64,000 nucleotides of DNA from Clostridia bacterium UC5.1-1D2 (lineage in GTDB: Bacteria; Bacillota; Clostridia; Lachnospirales; Lachnospiraceae). The DNA lies in NCBI GenBank assembly GCA_001304855.1, contig BBZN01000008.1:1-64000 (forward strand). The letters are read 5' to 3'. Of this stretch, positions 28,980 to 38,199 are shown piece after piece; positions within the stretch are counted from its first letter, which is position 1, and every line of letters starts with the position of its first letter. The notes beneath the pieces were generated by a model. That model was not told the origin of the DNA. It saw only the letters and a program-made list of their open reading frames with translations, and did not search any database. The position numbers and the translations under genes were made by a program.

Positions 28980-29266
28980 ATGGAAGAAAAATCGGAAGCA
29001 GCCGCCAGCATAAGCTTATATTGCAGAACCGGTCCGGCGGAAATATAACCGGCATCTGCGACGTGGTATCCTTTGACGAGAACGCCATTGTCCTGGATAC
29101 GGATATGGGACTTTTGACCATAAAGGGAAAAGAGCTCCATGTGAGCCGCCTGACCCTGGAAAAAGGCGAGGTGGATATCGAAGGCACTGTGGACAGTATG
29201 GTATACAGTTCCAACGAAGCCCTGCGCAAATCAGGAGAGTCCCTGTTTACGCGGCTGTTTAAATAG
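28980..29266 (+). CDS. yabP: Sporulation protein YabP, frameshifted
   Basis: A small protein of ~95 residues needed for spore coat/cortex assembly in Bacilli. The core RQHKLILQNRSGGNITG and GLLTIKGKELHVSRLTLEKG is the YabP/YqfC pattern. The start ATG 28980 (MEEKSEAA) is joined to the core by a break near 29005; the alternative in-frame start upstream lies in the terminator. The ribosome-binding site lies within the terminator's right arm. Confidence 0.85.
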
Positions 29267-29367
29267 GCGCCGCTGCAGGAGACAGAGAGAAGATGCCTGC
29301 TGAGCGCGGCAAAAGATATGACATGGAGGCGTCAATCGAACAACTCATATAAGGAGGAGGTTCACAC

Positions 29368-29748
29368 ATGAGCGTCAGGATTCAGTATGAAGGCTGGCTG
29401 ATGGTGCTGAGCCTGATAACGGGGGCCTGGCTGATGCTGGCCTACGATACCCTGCGGGTATTCCGTCTGATTATCAGGCATGGTTCTTTTTGGACAGGGC
29501 TGGAGGATTTTCTATACTGGCTCTATGCAGGTCTTGTCACATTCATTCTTCTGTACGAGCAGAATGACGGGGTGTTCAGGGCCTATGTGATTGCAGGCGT
29601 ATTTGGAGGAATGATTCTTTACGATCGCCTCATCAGCAGATTTTTCTTTAAGTGCTTGAAAAAGCTTGGTAAATGCTTTAAAATGATAATTAAGAGATAT
29701 CAACCTGCGAAAGACAAGAATCAGAATACGGGAAGAGCTGGTGAGTAG
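29368..29748 (+). CDS. yabQ: Spore cortex biosynthesis protein YabQ
   Basis: Intact, 126 residues, four membrane segments. It starts MSVRIQYEGWLMVLSLITGA and contains ILYDRLISRFFFK, followed by a basic C-terminus. YabQ localises to the outer forespore membrane and is needed for the cortex. ATG 29368 follows AAGGAGGAGG. Its end overlaps the start of the divIC-like gene. Confidence 0.88.
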   Translation: MSVRIQYEGWLMVLSLITGAWLMLAYDTLRVFRLIIRHGSFWTGLEDFLYWLYAGLVTFILLYEQNDGVFRAYVIAGVFGGMILYDRLISRFFFKCLKKLGKCFKMIIKRYQPAKDKNQNTGRAGE

Positions 29749-30070
29749 ACAGATGAAATCCTATGGAAAATCAAGACGGGCAAGGCGTGACAAGTGGGCC
29801 AACCGCATGGCTATTATGGGCATCACACTGGTTGTCATGTGCCTTGCAGTGGCTATCAATATAAAAGGTGCAGATTTGAAGCAGTCCGACGAGAATTACA
29901 GGATCCGGGAGGAGAAGCTGGACGCTCAGGTGGCGGAGGAGGAGAAGAGAACGGAGGAGCTTCAGGAGTACAAGGTATATGTAAAGACCAAACAATATGC
30001 CGAGGAAGTGGCCAAAGAAAAGCTGGGGCTTGTGAATCCGGATGAGATTTTATTAAAGCCTGCGCAGTGA
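29741..30070 (+). CDS. divIC: Septum formation initiator DivIC/FtsB family
   Basis: Intact, ~109 residues: short basic cytoplasmic part, one membrane helix (MAIMGITLVVMCLAVAI) and an external coiled coil ending in YAEEVAKEKLGLVNPDEI, the FtsB/DivIC signature. It would act with FtsL and DivIB at the division septum. The start is GTG 29741, overlapping yabQ by eight bases; ATG 29753 is an alternative. Confidence 0.85.
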   Translation: MSRQMKSYGKSRRARRDKWANRMAIMGITLVVMCLAVAINIKGADLKQSDENYRIREEKLDAQVAEEEKRTEELQEYKVYVKTKQYAEEVAKEKLGLVNPDEILLKPAQ

Positions 30071-30177
30071 TGGCGAAAAGAGGCGAATAATTTTAGGAAA
30101 AACGGTGCATAAAGCGACATTTATTTCCCTTCTGGGTGCGTATACTGTATGTTACGCAAGGCTAGGAGGGATTTTTT

Positions 30178-31596
30178 GTGTTTTCAAGGAAGAGGGAAGT
30201 TACGGTTAATCCGGATGTGAATTATTATACGGCCAGAAGACTGGGGGATATGGCCCAGTCCTTAAGCCGGCTGGCCAGGGCATTTGACGATGAGATAGAG
30301 AGCCAGGGACAGCTTACCAGGGACGACGGACTGTCGGCCCTGCAGGCGTCTGCCGCTCTGGTCTGCGAGGACTGCAGTAAATGCAATCTCTATGCGGACA
30401 GTGAGAAGGAGGACAGCTATTATCTATATTACCTGCTCCGCGCCTTTGAACAGAAGGGGCGTATCGATTTTGAGGACATGCCCCAGATGTTCCAGAATAG
30501 GTGCAGGAAGCGGGAGGCGTATCTGGGACAGCTGAACCGAAATCTGGGACGGGCCACGATGAATCTGTCGTGGAAAAACCGGTTTCTGGAGAGCAGGGAC
30601 GCGGTAGTGTCACAGTTCAGGGAGCTGTCGGTGATACTGGAGGAATTTTCCCACCAGATCGATCAGGCTGCGGATATATCAGAGGAGTATGATTACATAC
30701 TGAAACGTCAGTTCAGGCGTTACCATATGACGGTCGGCAGGCTTTTAATGCTCCGGTATGAGAACGGGCAGAAGGAGGCGTTTCTAACGGTGAAAACCAA
30801 TAATGGGAGATGCGTTACCACAAGGGATGCGGCCGAGCTTATGAGCTCTGTGATGAAGGGAACTCGGTGGAGCCCGGCTAAAGACAGCCGCAGCATTATT
30901 ACCAGGCAGTATGGGACTGTGCGTTTCCTGGAGGACGGAGGCTACCGCCTTCTCTTCGGCGCGTCCAGAATTCCCAGACAGGGAGAAAAATGCTCCGGGG
31001 ACAACTATACGTTCTGTGAGAGCCAGGGAAGCCAGGTGGTTATGAGCCTCTCCGACGGCATGGGCTGCGGGGAGACGGCTTTTAAGGAGAGCAAGCAGGT
31101 GGTGGAACTGACGGAGCAGCTTCTGGAGACAGGATTTTCCGCAAGAGCCGCCCTGAAGCTGGTGAATACGGTTCTGCTGCTGGCAGGGGCGGAGCAGCAT
31201 CCCGCCACCCTGGATGTGAGCTGCATCGATCTTCATACAGGGGGTTCTGGAGGTCATGAAGCTGGGAGCGGTTCCCACCTTTATTCTGGGAGAAGAGGGG
31301 GTGGAGATACTGGAGGCGGGGGAGGTGCCAGCAGGCGTGATGAATGGCGTGGAGCCGGTGCTGATGTCCAGGAAACTTTGGGAAGGCAACCAGATTGTGA
31401 TGGTGACCGACGGAGTGCTGGACGCCTTCCGGGAGATAATAAGGAGCAGGTGATGAAGGAGTTCCTGGAAAGTCTGGAGGAGATGACGCCTCAGGAGCTG
31501 GCGGATCGGATTCTGGAGTTTGCGGTGTCCTGCATTCCCGCCCCAAGAGATGATATGACGGCTCTGGCTGCAGGACTGTGGAGAAGGAGGAGTTAA
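30178..31596 (+). CDS. spoIIE: Soluble SpoIIE-type protein phosphatase, frameshifted
   Basis: SpoIIE dephosphorylates SpoIIAA to release sigma-F in the forespore. About 472 residues: a Cys-containing region (ALVCEDCSKCNLY) like SpoIIE's central domain, then the PP2C domain with VVMSLSDGMGCGETAFKES, and QIVMVTDGVLDAF, PAPRDDMTALA at the metal-binding positions. Two compensating breaks (near 31245 and 31440) cover the KLGAVPTFILGEEGVE stretch. The ten-helix membrane domain of Bacillus SpoIIE is absent, and no membrane gene precedes it. The start is GTG 30178 after TAGGAGGG. The order with divIC, tilS, hpt and ftsH is that of Bacillus. Confidence 0.85.
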   Translation: MFSRKREVTVNPDVNYYTARRLGDMAQSLSRLARAFDDEIESQGQLTRDDGLSALQASAALVCEDCSKCNLYADSEKEDSYYLYYLLRAFEQKGRIDFEDMPQMFQNRCRKREAYLGQLNRNLGRATMNLSWKNRFLESRDAVVSQFRELSVILEEFSHQIDQAADISEEYDYILKRQFRRYHMTVGRLLMLRYENGQKEAFLTVKTNNGRCVTTRDAAELMSSVMKGTRWSPAKDSRSIITRQYGTVRFLEDGGYRLLFGASRIPRQGEKCSGDNYTFCESQGSQVVMSLSDGMGCGETAFKESKQVVELTEQLLETGFSARAALKLVNTVLLLAGAEQHPATLDVSCIDLHTGGSGGHEAGSGSHLYSGRRGGGDTGGGGGASRRDEWRGAGADVQETLGRQPDCDGDRRSAGRLPGDNKEQVMKEFLESLEEMTPQELADRILEFAVSCIPAPRDDMTALAAGLWRRRS

Positions 31597-31680
31597 ATTT
31601 TCTGTGCCTGGGCTTGCATAGAGGGAAAAATGCAGGTATAGTATAATAAGTACAGGAAACAGACTTGCAGGTGGAATAAA

Positions 31681-33171
31681 ATGGAAGGGTTTGAGACTAA
31701 GGTCAGGAAAACCGTGGAAGAATATCATATGCTGGAACCGGGCAGCCGGGTTATCGCAGCAGTTTCAGGAGGGGCAGATTCCGTCTGCCTCTTAGCGTTG
31801 TTAGAGGAGATGCGGACAAGTCCCGGCATCCGTCTGAGAGCAGTACATGTCCATCACGGCCTGCGGGAGGGGGAGGCGGACAGGGACGCGGAATTCGTTG
31901 AAGATCTCTGTGCCGCTCTGGATGTCCCCTGTCATATTATAAAAGTGAATGTGCTGCAGCTGGCAGAGGAGAAAGGTCTGTCTGAGGAGGAGGCCGGCAG
32001 GTGCCTGAGGTATCAGGTTTTTGAGGAGGAGGCGGCTGCCTGGGAGGGTGAGGATGCAGAGGAGTCCGGCGTTCTTGTGCGTGTGGCTGTGGCCCACCAC
32101 AGAGACGACCAGGCGGAAACCATTCTCCACAATATGTTCCGGGGAAGCGGGCTTCTTGGGCTTCGCGGGATTCCCTATGTGAGGGGAAGGATTATACGCC
32201 CGCTTCTGGATTGCGGACGAAGGGAGATACTCCGGTGGCTGTCTGAACGGGGACTTTCCTTTGTGGAGGATTCCACCAACAGCGGGGATCACTATACGCG
32301 TAACCGGATCAGAGGCAGGCTTCTGCCCCTGATAGAGAGTGAAGTAAACCGGGGAGCCGTGGGGAATATACTGCGGGTGGGACGGCTGGCAGGGCAGGCC
32401 GACGGATATCTGAGGGATCAGGCAGTCCGGTGGATCGGAATGAATGTCCGGGTAGAACAGACGGATGGGCCGTGAGGGATTCCCCGGGCTCTGGGACTGT
32501 GGAGGAGAACAGCGGAAGCGGGCAGAAGAGGCAGGGATGCACAGGGGAAAAGCAAGCCCTTATTCCGGGAGCGCCTTTCTGGCCCAGCCGGAGATAATCC
32601 GCTCCTATATCGTGCTGGAGCTTTTAAAGTCCCTTTCCGGGCAGGCAAAGGATCTGGGGGAACGCCATGTGCAGCAGGTAATGGAGCTGTTTGACAGGTC
32701 TGTGGGAAGAAGGGTGAATCTTCCCTACGGCCTTACAGCCAGGAAAGAGTACGGAGGAGTCCGTCTTGGGGGCGGGGACGATGAAGGCGCAGAGGGGGGA
32801 GTCCTCCTTCCAACGGTAGAAACTGAGATATTTTCCTACGAAAAAGGGGCCGAATTTCCCAAAAAGATGTATACGAAATGGTTTGACTATGATAAAATAG
32901 AGGGTACGCCCGTGGTGCGAACCAGGCGGACAGGGATTATATCACCCTGACGGATGGAAGCCGCAAGACGGTAAAGCGGTTTATGATTGACGAAAAGATA
33001 CCCAGACAGATGCGGGACGGGATCCCTCTTCTGGCAGATGGGAGCCATGTGATGTGGATTATCGGCTGCCGTATCAGCCAGTTCTATAAGATTGGTCCGG
33101 ATACGAAGCGTGTATTTGAGGCCCGGGCCATATACCCGGCAGAAGAAATCAACAATAACAACGGAGGATAA
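31681..33171 (+). CDS. tilS: tRNA(Ile)-lysidine synthetase TilS, frameshifted
   Basis: TilS attaches lysine to C34 of the CAU-anticodon tRNA-Ile so it reads AUA. The PP-loop VSGGADSVCLLAL, HVHHGLR and VAHHRDDQAETIL motifs define the catalytic domain. After breaks near 32470 and 32925, a middle domain and the C-terminal TilS domain (DGSRKTVKRFMIDEKIPR) follow, giving ~496 residues. ATG 31681 follows GCAGGTGG. An essential gene, so the breaks are probably sequencing errors. Confidence 0.92.
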
Positions 33172-33175
33172 GAGG

Positions 33176-33709
33176 ATGGCAGAGAAGATTCGTATATTGC
33201 TGACCGAGGAGGAGGTAGACAAACGCATCAATGAAGTAGCGGCAAAGATCAGTGAAGACTATGGGGGCAGGAGGATCCACCTTATCTGCATTTTAAAAGG
33301 CGGAGTGTTCTTTACCTGTGAGCTGGCGAAAAGGCTGACTGTGCCTGTGTCTATGGATTTTATGTCCGTTTCCAGCTATGGGGCGGGGACAGAGTCCAGC
33401 GGCGTGGTGCGCATTGTAAAGGATTTGGATGAACCTCTGGAGGGCAAAGATGTGCTCATCGTGGAGGATATTATCGATTCCGGCAGGACTCTGGCCTATT
33501 TGATTGAGGTCCTGAAGCAGAGAGGACCAAAGAGCGTTACCTTGTGCACTCTTTTGGATAAGCCTGAGCGCCGGGTAAAGAAGCAGGTGAAGGTGGAATA
33601 TACCTGTTTTACCATACCCGATGAGTTCGTGGTGGGATACGGTCTGGATTATGACCAGAAATACCGGAACCTGCCCTATATCGGAGTTGTGGAGCTGGAC
33701 GGAAAATAA
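33176..33709 (+). CDS. hpt: Hypoxanthine phosphoribosyltransferase
   Basis: Intact, 177 residues. It salvages hypoxanthine and guanine to IMP/GMP. The PRPP-binding motif VLIVEDIIDSGRTL is present, along with ILKGGVFF. ATG 33176 lies five bases after the tilS stop. The tilS-hpt-ftsH order is conserved in Firmicutes. It would use bases released by the phosphorylase in the nucleoside operon. Confidence 0.95.
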   Translation: MAEKIRILLTEEEVDKRINEVAAKISEDYGGRRIHLICILKGGVFFTCELAKRLTVPVSMDFMSVSSYGAGTESSGVVRIVKDLDEPLEGKDVLIVEDIIDSGRTLAYLIEVLKQRGPKSVTLCTLLDKPERRVKKQVKVEYTCFTIPDEFVVGYGLDYDQKYRNLPYIGVVELDGK

Positions 33710-33740
33710 ACTAGAATGTAAGGTCTAAGGAGGAAATTCA

Positions 33741-35555
33741 TTGAGACAGCAGCAGTCTTTCAGAGGTTTTATATTAATACTCCTGATGCTGATTTTAATC
33801 GCCACGGCAGTACGTCTGCCTTATGCAAGACAGGCGGATAAGGTTACCGATCAGGATTTTATCAGGGTGCTGGATGAGGGCCGGGCGGCGGAAGTGGTCA
33901 TTCATCAGAACCCGCAGACTCCTACGGGAGAGGTGGCAGTGACGCTGACAACCGGCGAGGTAAAGCGTCTTTATGTTACTGACGTAAAGGATACGGAGAA
34001 GATATTAAAGGACCATAATATTGAATATACGGTTATGGATGTTCCCCAGGAAAATTACCTGGTGACGATCATACTGCCTTTTATGCTGTCCATTATCGTG
34101 GTGGTCATCATTATAATGGTGATGAACCGCAACGCCGGAGGCGGAGGAGCCAATGCCAGAATGATGAATTTCGGCAAGAGCAGGGCCAGGATGAGCCGGG
34201 ACAGCAAGGTGAATTTCGGCAATGTGGCGGGACTGGTGGAGGAGAAGGAGGAGCTGGAGGAGGTAGTCGATTTCCTTAAGAATCCCCAGAAATACACCAG
34301 CGTGGGGGCCAGGATACCCAAGGGCCTGCTTTTGGTAGGGCCTCCCGGAACAGGTAAAACCCTTTTAGCCAAGGCTGTGGCAGGTGAGGCAGGGGTGCCC
34401 TTCTTCTCTATCTCAGGTTCTGATTTTGTGGAGATGTTTGTGGGCGTGGGCGCTTCCAGAGTGAGGGATTTGTTCGAGGACGCAAAGAAGAATTCTCCCT
34501 GTATTGTATTTATCGACGAGATCGACGCTGTTGCCCGGCGCAGAGGAACGGGCATGGGCGGCGGCCACGATGAGAGGGAGCAGACCCTGAACCAGCTCCT
34601 CGTGGAGATGGACGGTTTCGGAGTCAACGAAGGCATTATTGTGATGGCTGCCACGAACCGCGTGGACATTCTGGATCCCGCCATTCTGCGTCCGGGCCGG
34701 TTTGACCGAAAGGTGGCTGTGGGACGTCCTGACGTGAAAGGGCGGGAGGAGATTTTAAAGGTTCACTCCAAGGAGAAGCCCCTCAGCGAGGATGTGGATC
34801 TCCACAGGGTGGCGCAGACTACCTCCGGCTTTACAGGGGCCGATCTGGAGAATCTGATGAACGAGGCTGCAATTCTGTCGGCCAGGGAGAACCGCCGGTT
34901 TATTAAACAGAGCGATATTGACCGGGCCTTCGTGAAGGTGGGGATCGGCGCTGAGAAGCGCAGCAAGGTGATTTCCGAGAAGGATAAGAGGATCACTGCC
35001 TACCATGAGGCGGGCCACGCCATTTTATTCCATGTCCTGCCTGAGGTGGGGCCGGTTCACACGGTTTCCATCATACCCACAGGTATGGGAGCGGCCGGTT
35101 ATACCATGCCGCTGCCGGAGAAGGATGAAACCTTTAACACAAGGGGCCGTATGATGCAGCATATCATGGTGGATCTGGGGGGAAGAATTGCAGAGGAACT
35201 GATATTTGACGATATCACTACGGGCGCCTCCCAGGATATCAAGCAGGCCACCCAGATTGCCAGAGCCATGGTAACCCAGTATGGAATGTCCGACAGGGTG
35301 GGAATGATTCAGTACGGCGGGGACGACAATGAGGTGTTCATCGGCCGGGATCTGGCTCATACCAAGTCTTACGGCAATGAGGTGGCAGATACCATTGACA
35401 GCGAAGTCAAACGGATTATAGACGAGTGCTATACGAAAGCCAGAAGCATAATAAAGGAGTATGATTATGTGCTTCATGCCTGTGCGGACCTGCTGATTGA
35501 GAAGGAGAAGATTAACCAGCAGGAGTTTGAGGCCCTGTTTGTGCCGGCTCAGTAG
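33741..35555 (+). CDS. ftsH: ATP-dependent zinc metalloprotease FtsH
   Basis: Intact, 604 residues. Two membrane segments (residues ~8-25 and ~110-128) flank an outside domain, then come the AAA+ domain with Walker A GPPGTGKT, Walker B IVFIDEIDAV and second region of homology RPGRFDRKV. The zinc site HEAGH completes the protease. It degrades misfolded and short-lived membrane proteins. The start is TTG 33741 after AAGGAGG. Confidence 0.95.
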   Translation: MRQQQSFRGFILILLMLILIATAVRLPYARQADKVTDQDFIRVLDEGRAAEVVIHQNPQTPTGEVAVTLTTGEVKRLYVTDVKDTEKILKDHNIEYTVMDVPQENYLVTIILPFMLSIIVVVIIIMVMNRNAGGGGANARMMNFGKSRARMSRDSKVNFGNVAGLVEEKEELEEVVDFLKNPQKYTSVGARIPKGLLLVGPPGTGKTLLAKAVAGEAGVPFFSISGSDFVEMFVGVGASRVRDLFEDAKKNSPCIVFIDEIDAVARRRGTGMGGGHDEREQTLNQLLVEMDGFGVNEGIIVMAATNRVDILDPAILRPGRFDRKVAVGRPDVKGREEILKVHSKEKPLSEDVDLHRVAQTTSGFTGADLENLMNEAAILSARENRRFIKQSDIDRAFVKVGIGAEKRSKVISEKDKRITAYHEAGHAILFHVLPEVGPVHTVSIIPTGMGAAGYTMPLPEKDETFNTRGRMMQHIMVDLGGRIAEELIFDDITTGASQDIKQATQIARAMVTQYGMSDRVGMIQYGGDDNEVFIGRDLAHTKSYGNEVADTIDSEVKRIIDECYTKARSIIKEYDYVLHACADLLIEKEKINQQEFEALFVPAQ

Positions 35556-35577
35556 AGAGATTGTTAATTTTGACTAC

Positions 35578-35619
35578 AAAGTGTGCGCAATTTTTTTCAT
35601 CTTTGTGCACACTTTTTTT
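35578..35619 (+). terminator. ftsH terminator
   Basis: The stem AAAGTGTGC/GCACACTTT (35578-35586 with 35607-35615) is followed by T residues, 23 bases after the ftsH stop. Confidence 0.8.
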
Positions 35620-35706
35620 CTACCCTGTGCTATTATAATAGACGTAACCCCCCCAATACATTATATAGTTTTTGCTACACCCCATAAGAAACGAAATACC
35701 TTCTCC

Positions 35707-35738
35707 TGAAAAGCCTGGCTACCCCGCCAGGCTTTTCA
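35707..35738. terminator. second hairpin downstream of ftsH
   Basis: A perfect 13-bp inverted repeat TGAAAAGCCTGGC/GCCAGGCTTTTCA with a short loop. There is no strong T run beyond the stem, so it may be a backup terminator. The remaining ~140 bases before the GH13 gene hold only a possible TATAAA near 35824. Confidence 0.6.
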
Positions 35739-35876
35739 CTTTAAAAGACAGGCGGGGCGGGGGGAATAGACCGGAAATTGCTGGTTTCTACCATTATTTG
35801 TCTTGTGTATCAGAAAAAATTCGTATAAAATAGATGATGGGCAATTGCAAAATAAACACAGAAAAGGATATCAACA

Positions 35877-37988
35877 GTGGGAGACAATGTTATAGGACTT
35901 ATCAACAGAGACGCCCTTTTCTCCTCTGAGACGGAGGATTACAGATGCCCGATGGAGCCGGATGCTCACCAGGATGTAATGCTTCGCATGAGGACTGCAA
36001 GGGACAATGCTGAATATGTATATTATGTGGAGGACAATGCCGAGGTTGAGATGACCAAGGTTGAGTCGGACCAGTTATTTGACTATTATGAGTATGAGAT
36101 TACGGTAGGTACGGATCAGGTGCTTTATCACTTTAAGTTGTATCGGGACAGGACGTCTGTCTGTATAACAGGCTTGGGGCTACCTTGGATGGCCAGGCCT
36201 GTTTTGATTTTAAGATAACCCCGGGATTCCATACGCCGGATTGGGCCAAAGGCGCGGTGATGTATCAGATTTATGTGGACCGGTTTTGCAACGGCGACAG
36301 GAGCAATGATGTGGAAACCTGCGAATATGTATATATCGGCAGGCCGGTGCAGCAGATAAAAGACTGGGATAAGAATCCCTCCACGATGGATGTGGGATGT
36401 TTTTACGGCGGGGATCTTCAGGGCGTGTGGGATAAACTGGATTATATTAAAAGCCTTGGAGTGGAGGTTATCTATTTGAATCCTGTGTTTGTATCCCCAT
36501 CCAACCACAAGTACGATTGCCAGGATTACGAGCATATAGATCCCCATTTTGGAAAAATCATAAGGGATGGGGGCGGCCTGGTAGATGAGAAGGCTGTGGA
36601 TAATGAAAAGGCGGAGAAATATATTATACGCAGCGCCGGGAGGGACAATCTGAAAGCCAGCGACGAATTTTTTGCCAGGTTTGTTGAGGAAATCCACAGG
36701 AGGGGGATGAGAATTATCCTGGACGGTGTGTTCAACACTGTGGTTCCTTTAACAAGTGGCTGGATGCGGAAGGGATATACCGCCGTTCCGGGGATTACGA
36801 GCCGGGAGCCTGTGAGTCCGGGGACAGTCCTTACCGCAGCTTTTTCCGCTTTCATGACGAGAGCGATCAGGCCTGGCCGGATAACAGGACTTACGACGGC
36901 TGGTGGGGCCATGATACCCTGCCGAAGCTGAATTATGAGAACTCCGAAAAACTGGTGGAGTATATAATGAATGTGGCCAGGAAATGGATTTCCCCTCCCT
37001 ACTGTGTGGACGGCTGGCGGCTGGATGTGGCTGCGGATTTAGGCCATACGGCGGAGTATAACCACGCGTTCTGGCGGCGGTTCCGCAAGGCGGTGAAAGA
37101 GGTGAATCCGGAGGTTTTGATTCTGGCGGAGCACTATGGAGATCCGGCCTCCTGGCTGGAGGGGGACCAGTGGGATTCCATCATGAATTACGACGCCTTC
37201 ATGGAGCCCCTTACCTGGTTTCTGACGGGCATGGAGAAGCACAGCGACAGCTATAATGAGGGATTGTGGGGGAATGGGGAAGCTTTTTTTAATGCCATGA
37301 AATACCACATGAGTCGGATGCAGACCAACACGGTGATGGCCGCTATGAACCAGCTTTCCAACCATGACCACTCCCGATTCCTTACAAGGACCAATCAGAT
37401 GGTTGGACGAATCGGAACCATGGGCGCAAAGCGGGCGGAGGAAAATGTAAAGCTCTGCATTCTTCGGGAAGCCGTGGTGATTCAGATGACCTGGCCGGGG
37501 GCGCCCACCCTCTATTACGGAGACGAGGCGGGGGTTTGCGGCTGGACCGATCCGGACAGCCGGAGGACTATCCCTGGGGAAGAGAGGATTTGGAGCTCAT
37601 CGAGTTTCACCGGTACATGACGGGAATACACAGAAGGCTTCCTGTGTTTTCCAAGGGCTCCGTGAAGCCTCTGCTGGCAGGGAGCCAGCTTTTGGCATAC
37701 GGCCGTATGTACAGACAGTACCAGGGCGTGGTGGTGGTCAGCAACAGTCCGGACAGCCGGGAGGTGGAGATACCCGTGTGGCAGCTGGGCGTCACCGACG
37801 ATATGATTCTGGGCCGTCCGATGCTCACCTGGGAGGAGGGATACAACGCGGGGGTTATGCTGTATTGTGTAAAGGGCGGAAGTCTGAACGTAACTATGCC
37901 TGCTTACGGCGCGGCGGTGTTTATCTCCCGGCCTGAGGATTTTTACCCGGTGGTGAATTCACGGTTTGCAGTTGAAACAGGAGAATAA
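35877..37988 (+). CDS. GH13 alpha-glycosidase (neopullulanase/cyclomaltodextrinase-like), frameshifted
   Basis: An alpha-glucan-hydrolysing enzyme of ~704 residues. The N-terminal beta domain precedes a (beta/alpha)8 barrel with region I replacing LDGVFNH, region II GWRLDVAAD (nucleophile Asp), region III LILAEHYGD (acid Glu) and region IV SNHDHSR. Breaks near 36175, 36738 and 37568 are repaired. No signal peptide is seen, so it is cytoplasmic and acts on imported maltodextrins or glycogen. The start is uncertain (GTG 35877, with only AAAAGGA before it). It is monocistronic, ending at a terminator. Confidence 0.85.
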
Positions 37989-38016
37989 GAGGGGAGTTAA
38001 ACGGAAAAAACAGAGA

Positions 38017-38057
38017 GGGACAGAAGCGGTACGGCAGGCCGCTTCCGCCCCTTTTTT
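38017..38057 (+). terminator. terminator of the GH13 gene
   Basis: The stem around AGAAGCGG/CCGCTTC with flanking G/C pairs is followed by CTTTTTT. Confidence 0.75.
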
Positions 38058-38090
38058 GATCGGTCAGATATTCGTCAAGGGAAAAGACGG

Positions 38091-38120
38091 TTGACTTTTT
38101 GGAGGAAGGGCATTTATACT
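38091..38120 (+). promoter_or_regulatory. sigma-A promoter of the LytS-type kinase
   Basis: TTGACT (38091-38096) and TATACT (38115-38120) are 18 bases apart. Confidence 0.6.
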
Positions 38121-38199
38121 ATAAAGACACGATTGGATGTTAGAGCATTTTCAAAGGCGCTCTGGTGAGTCGGAGGATTGCGAAGGGAGTGAACGGGGA

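Noticed and set aside
30091-30140. Spo0A box before spoIIE
   Set aside because: Only a partial match (GCGACAT-like) was found; not enough to call.
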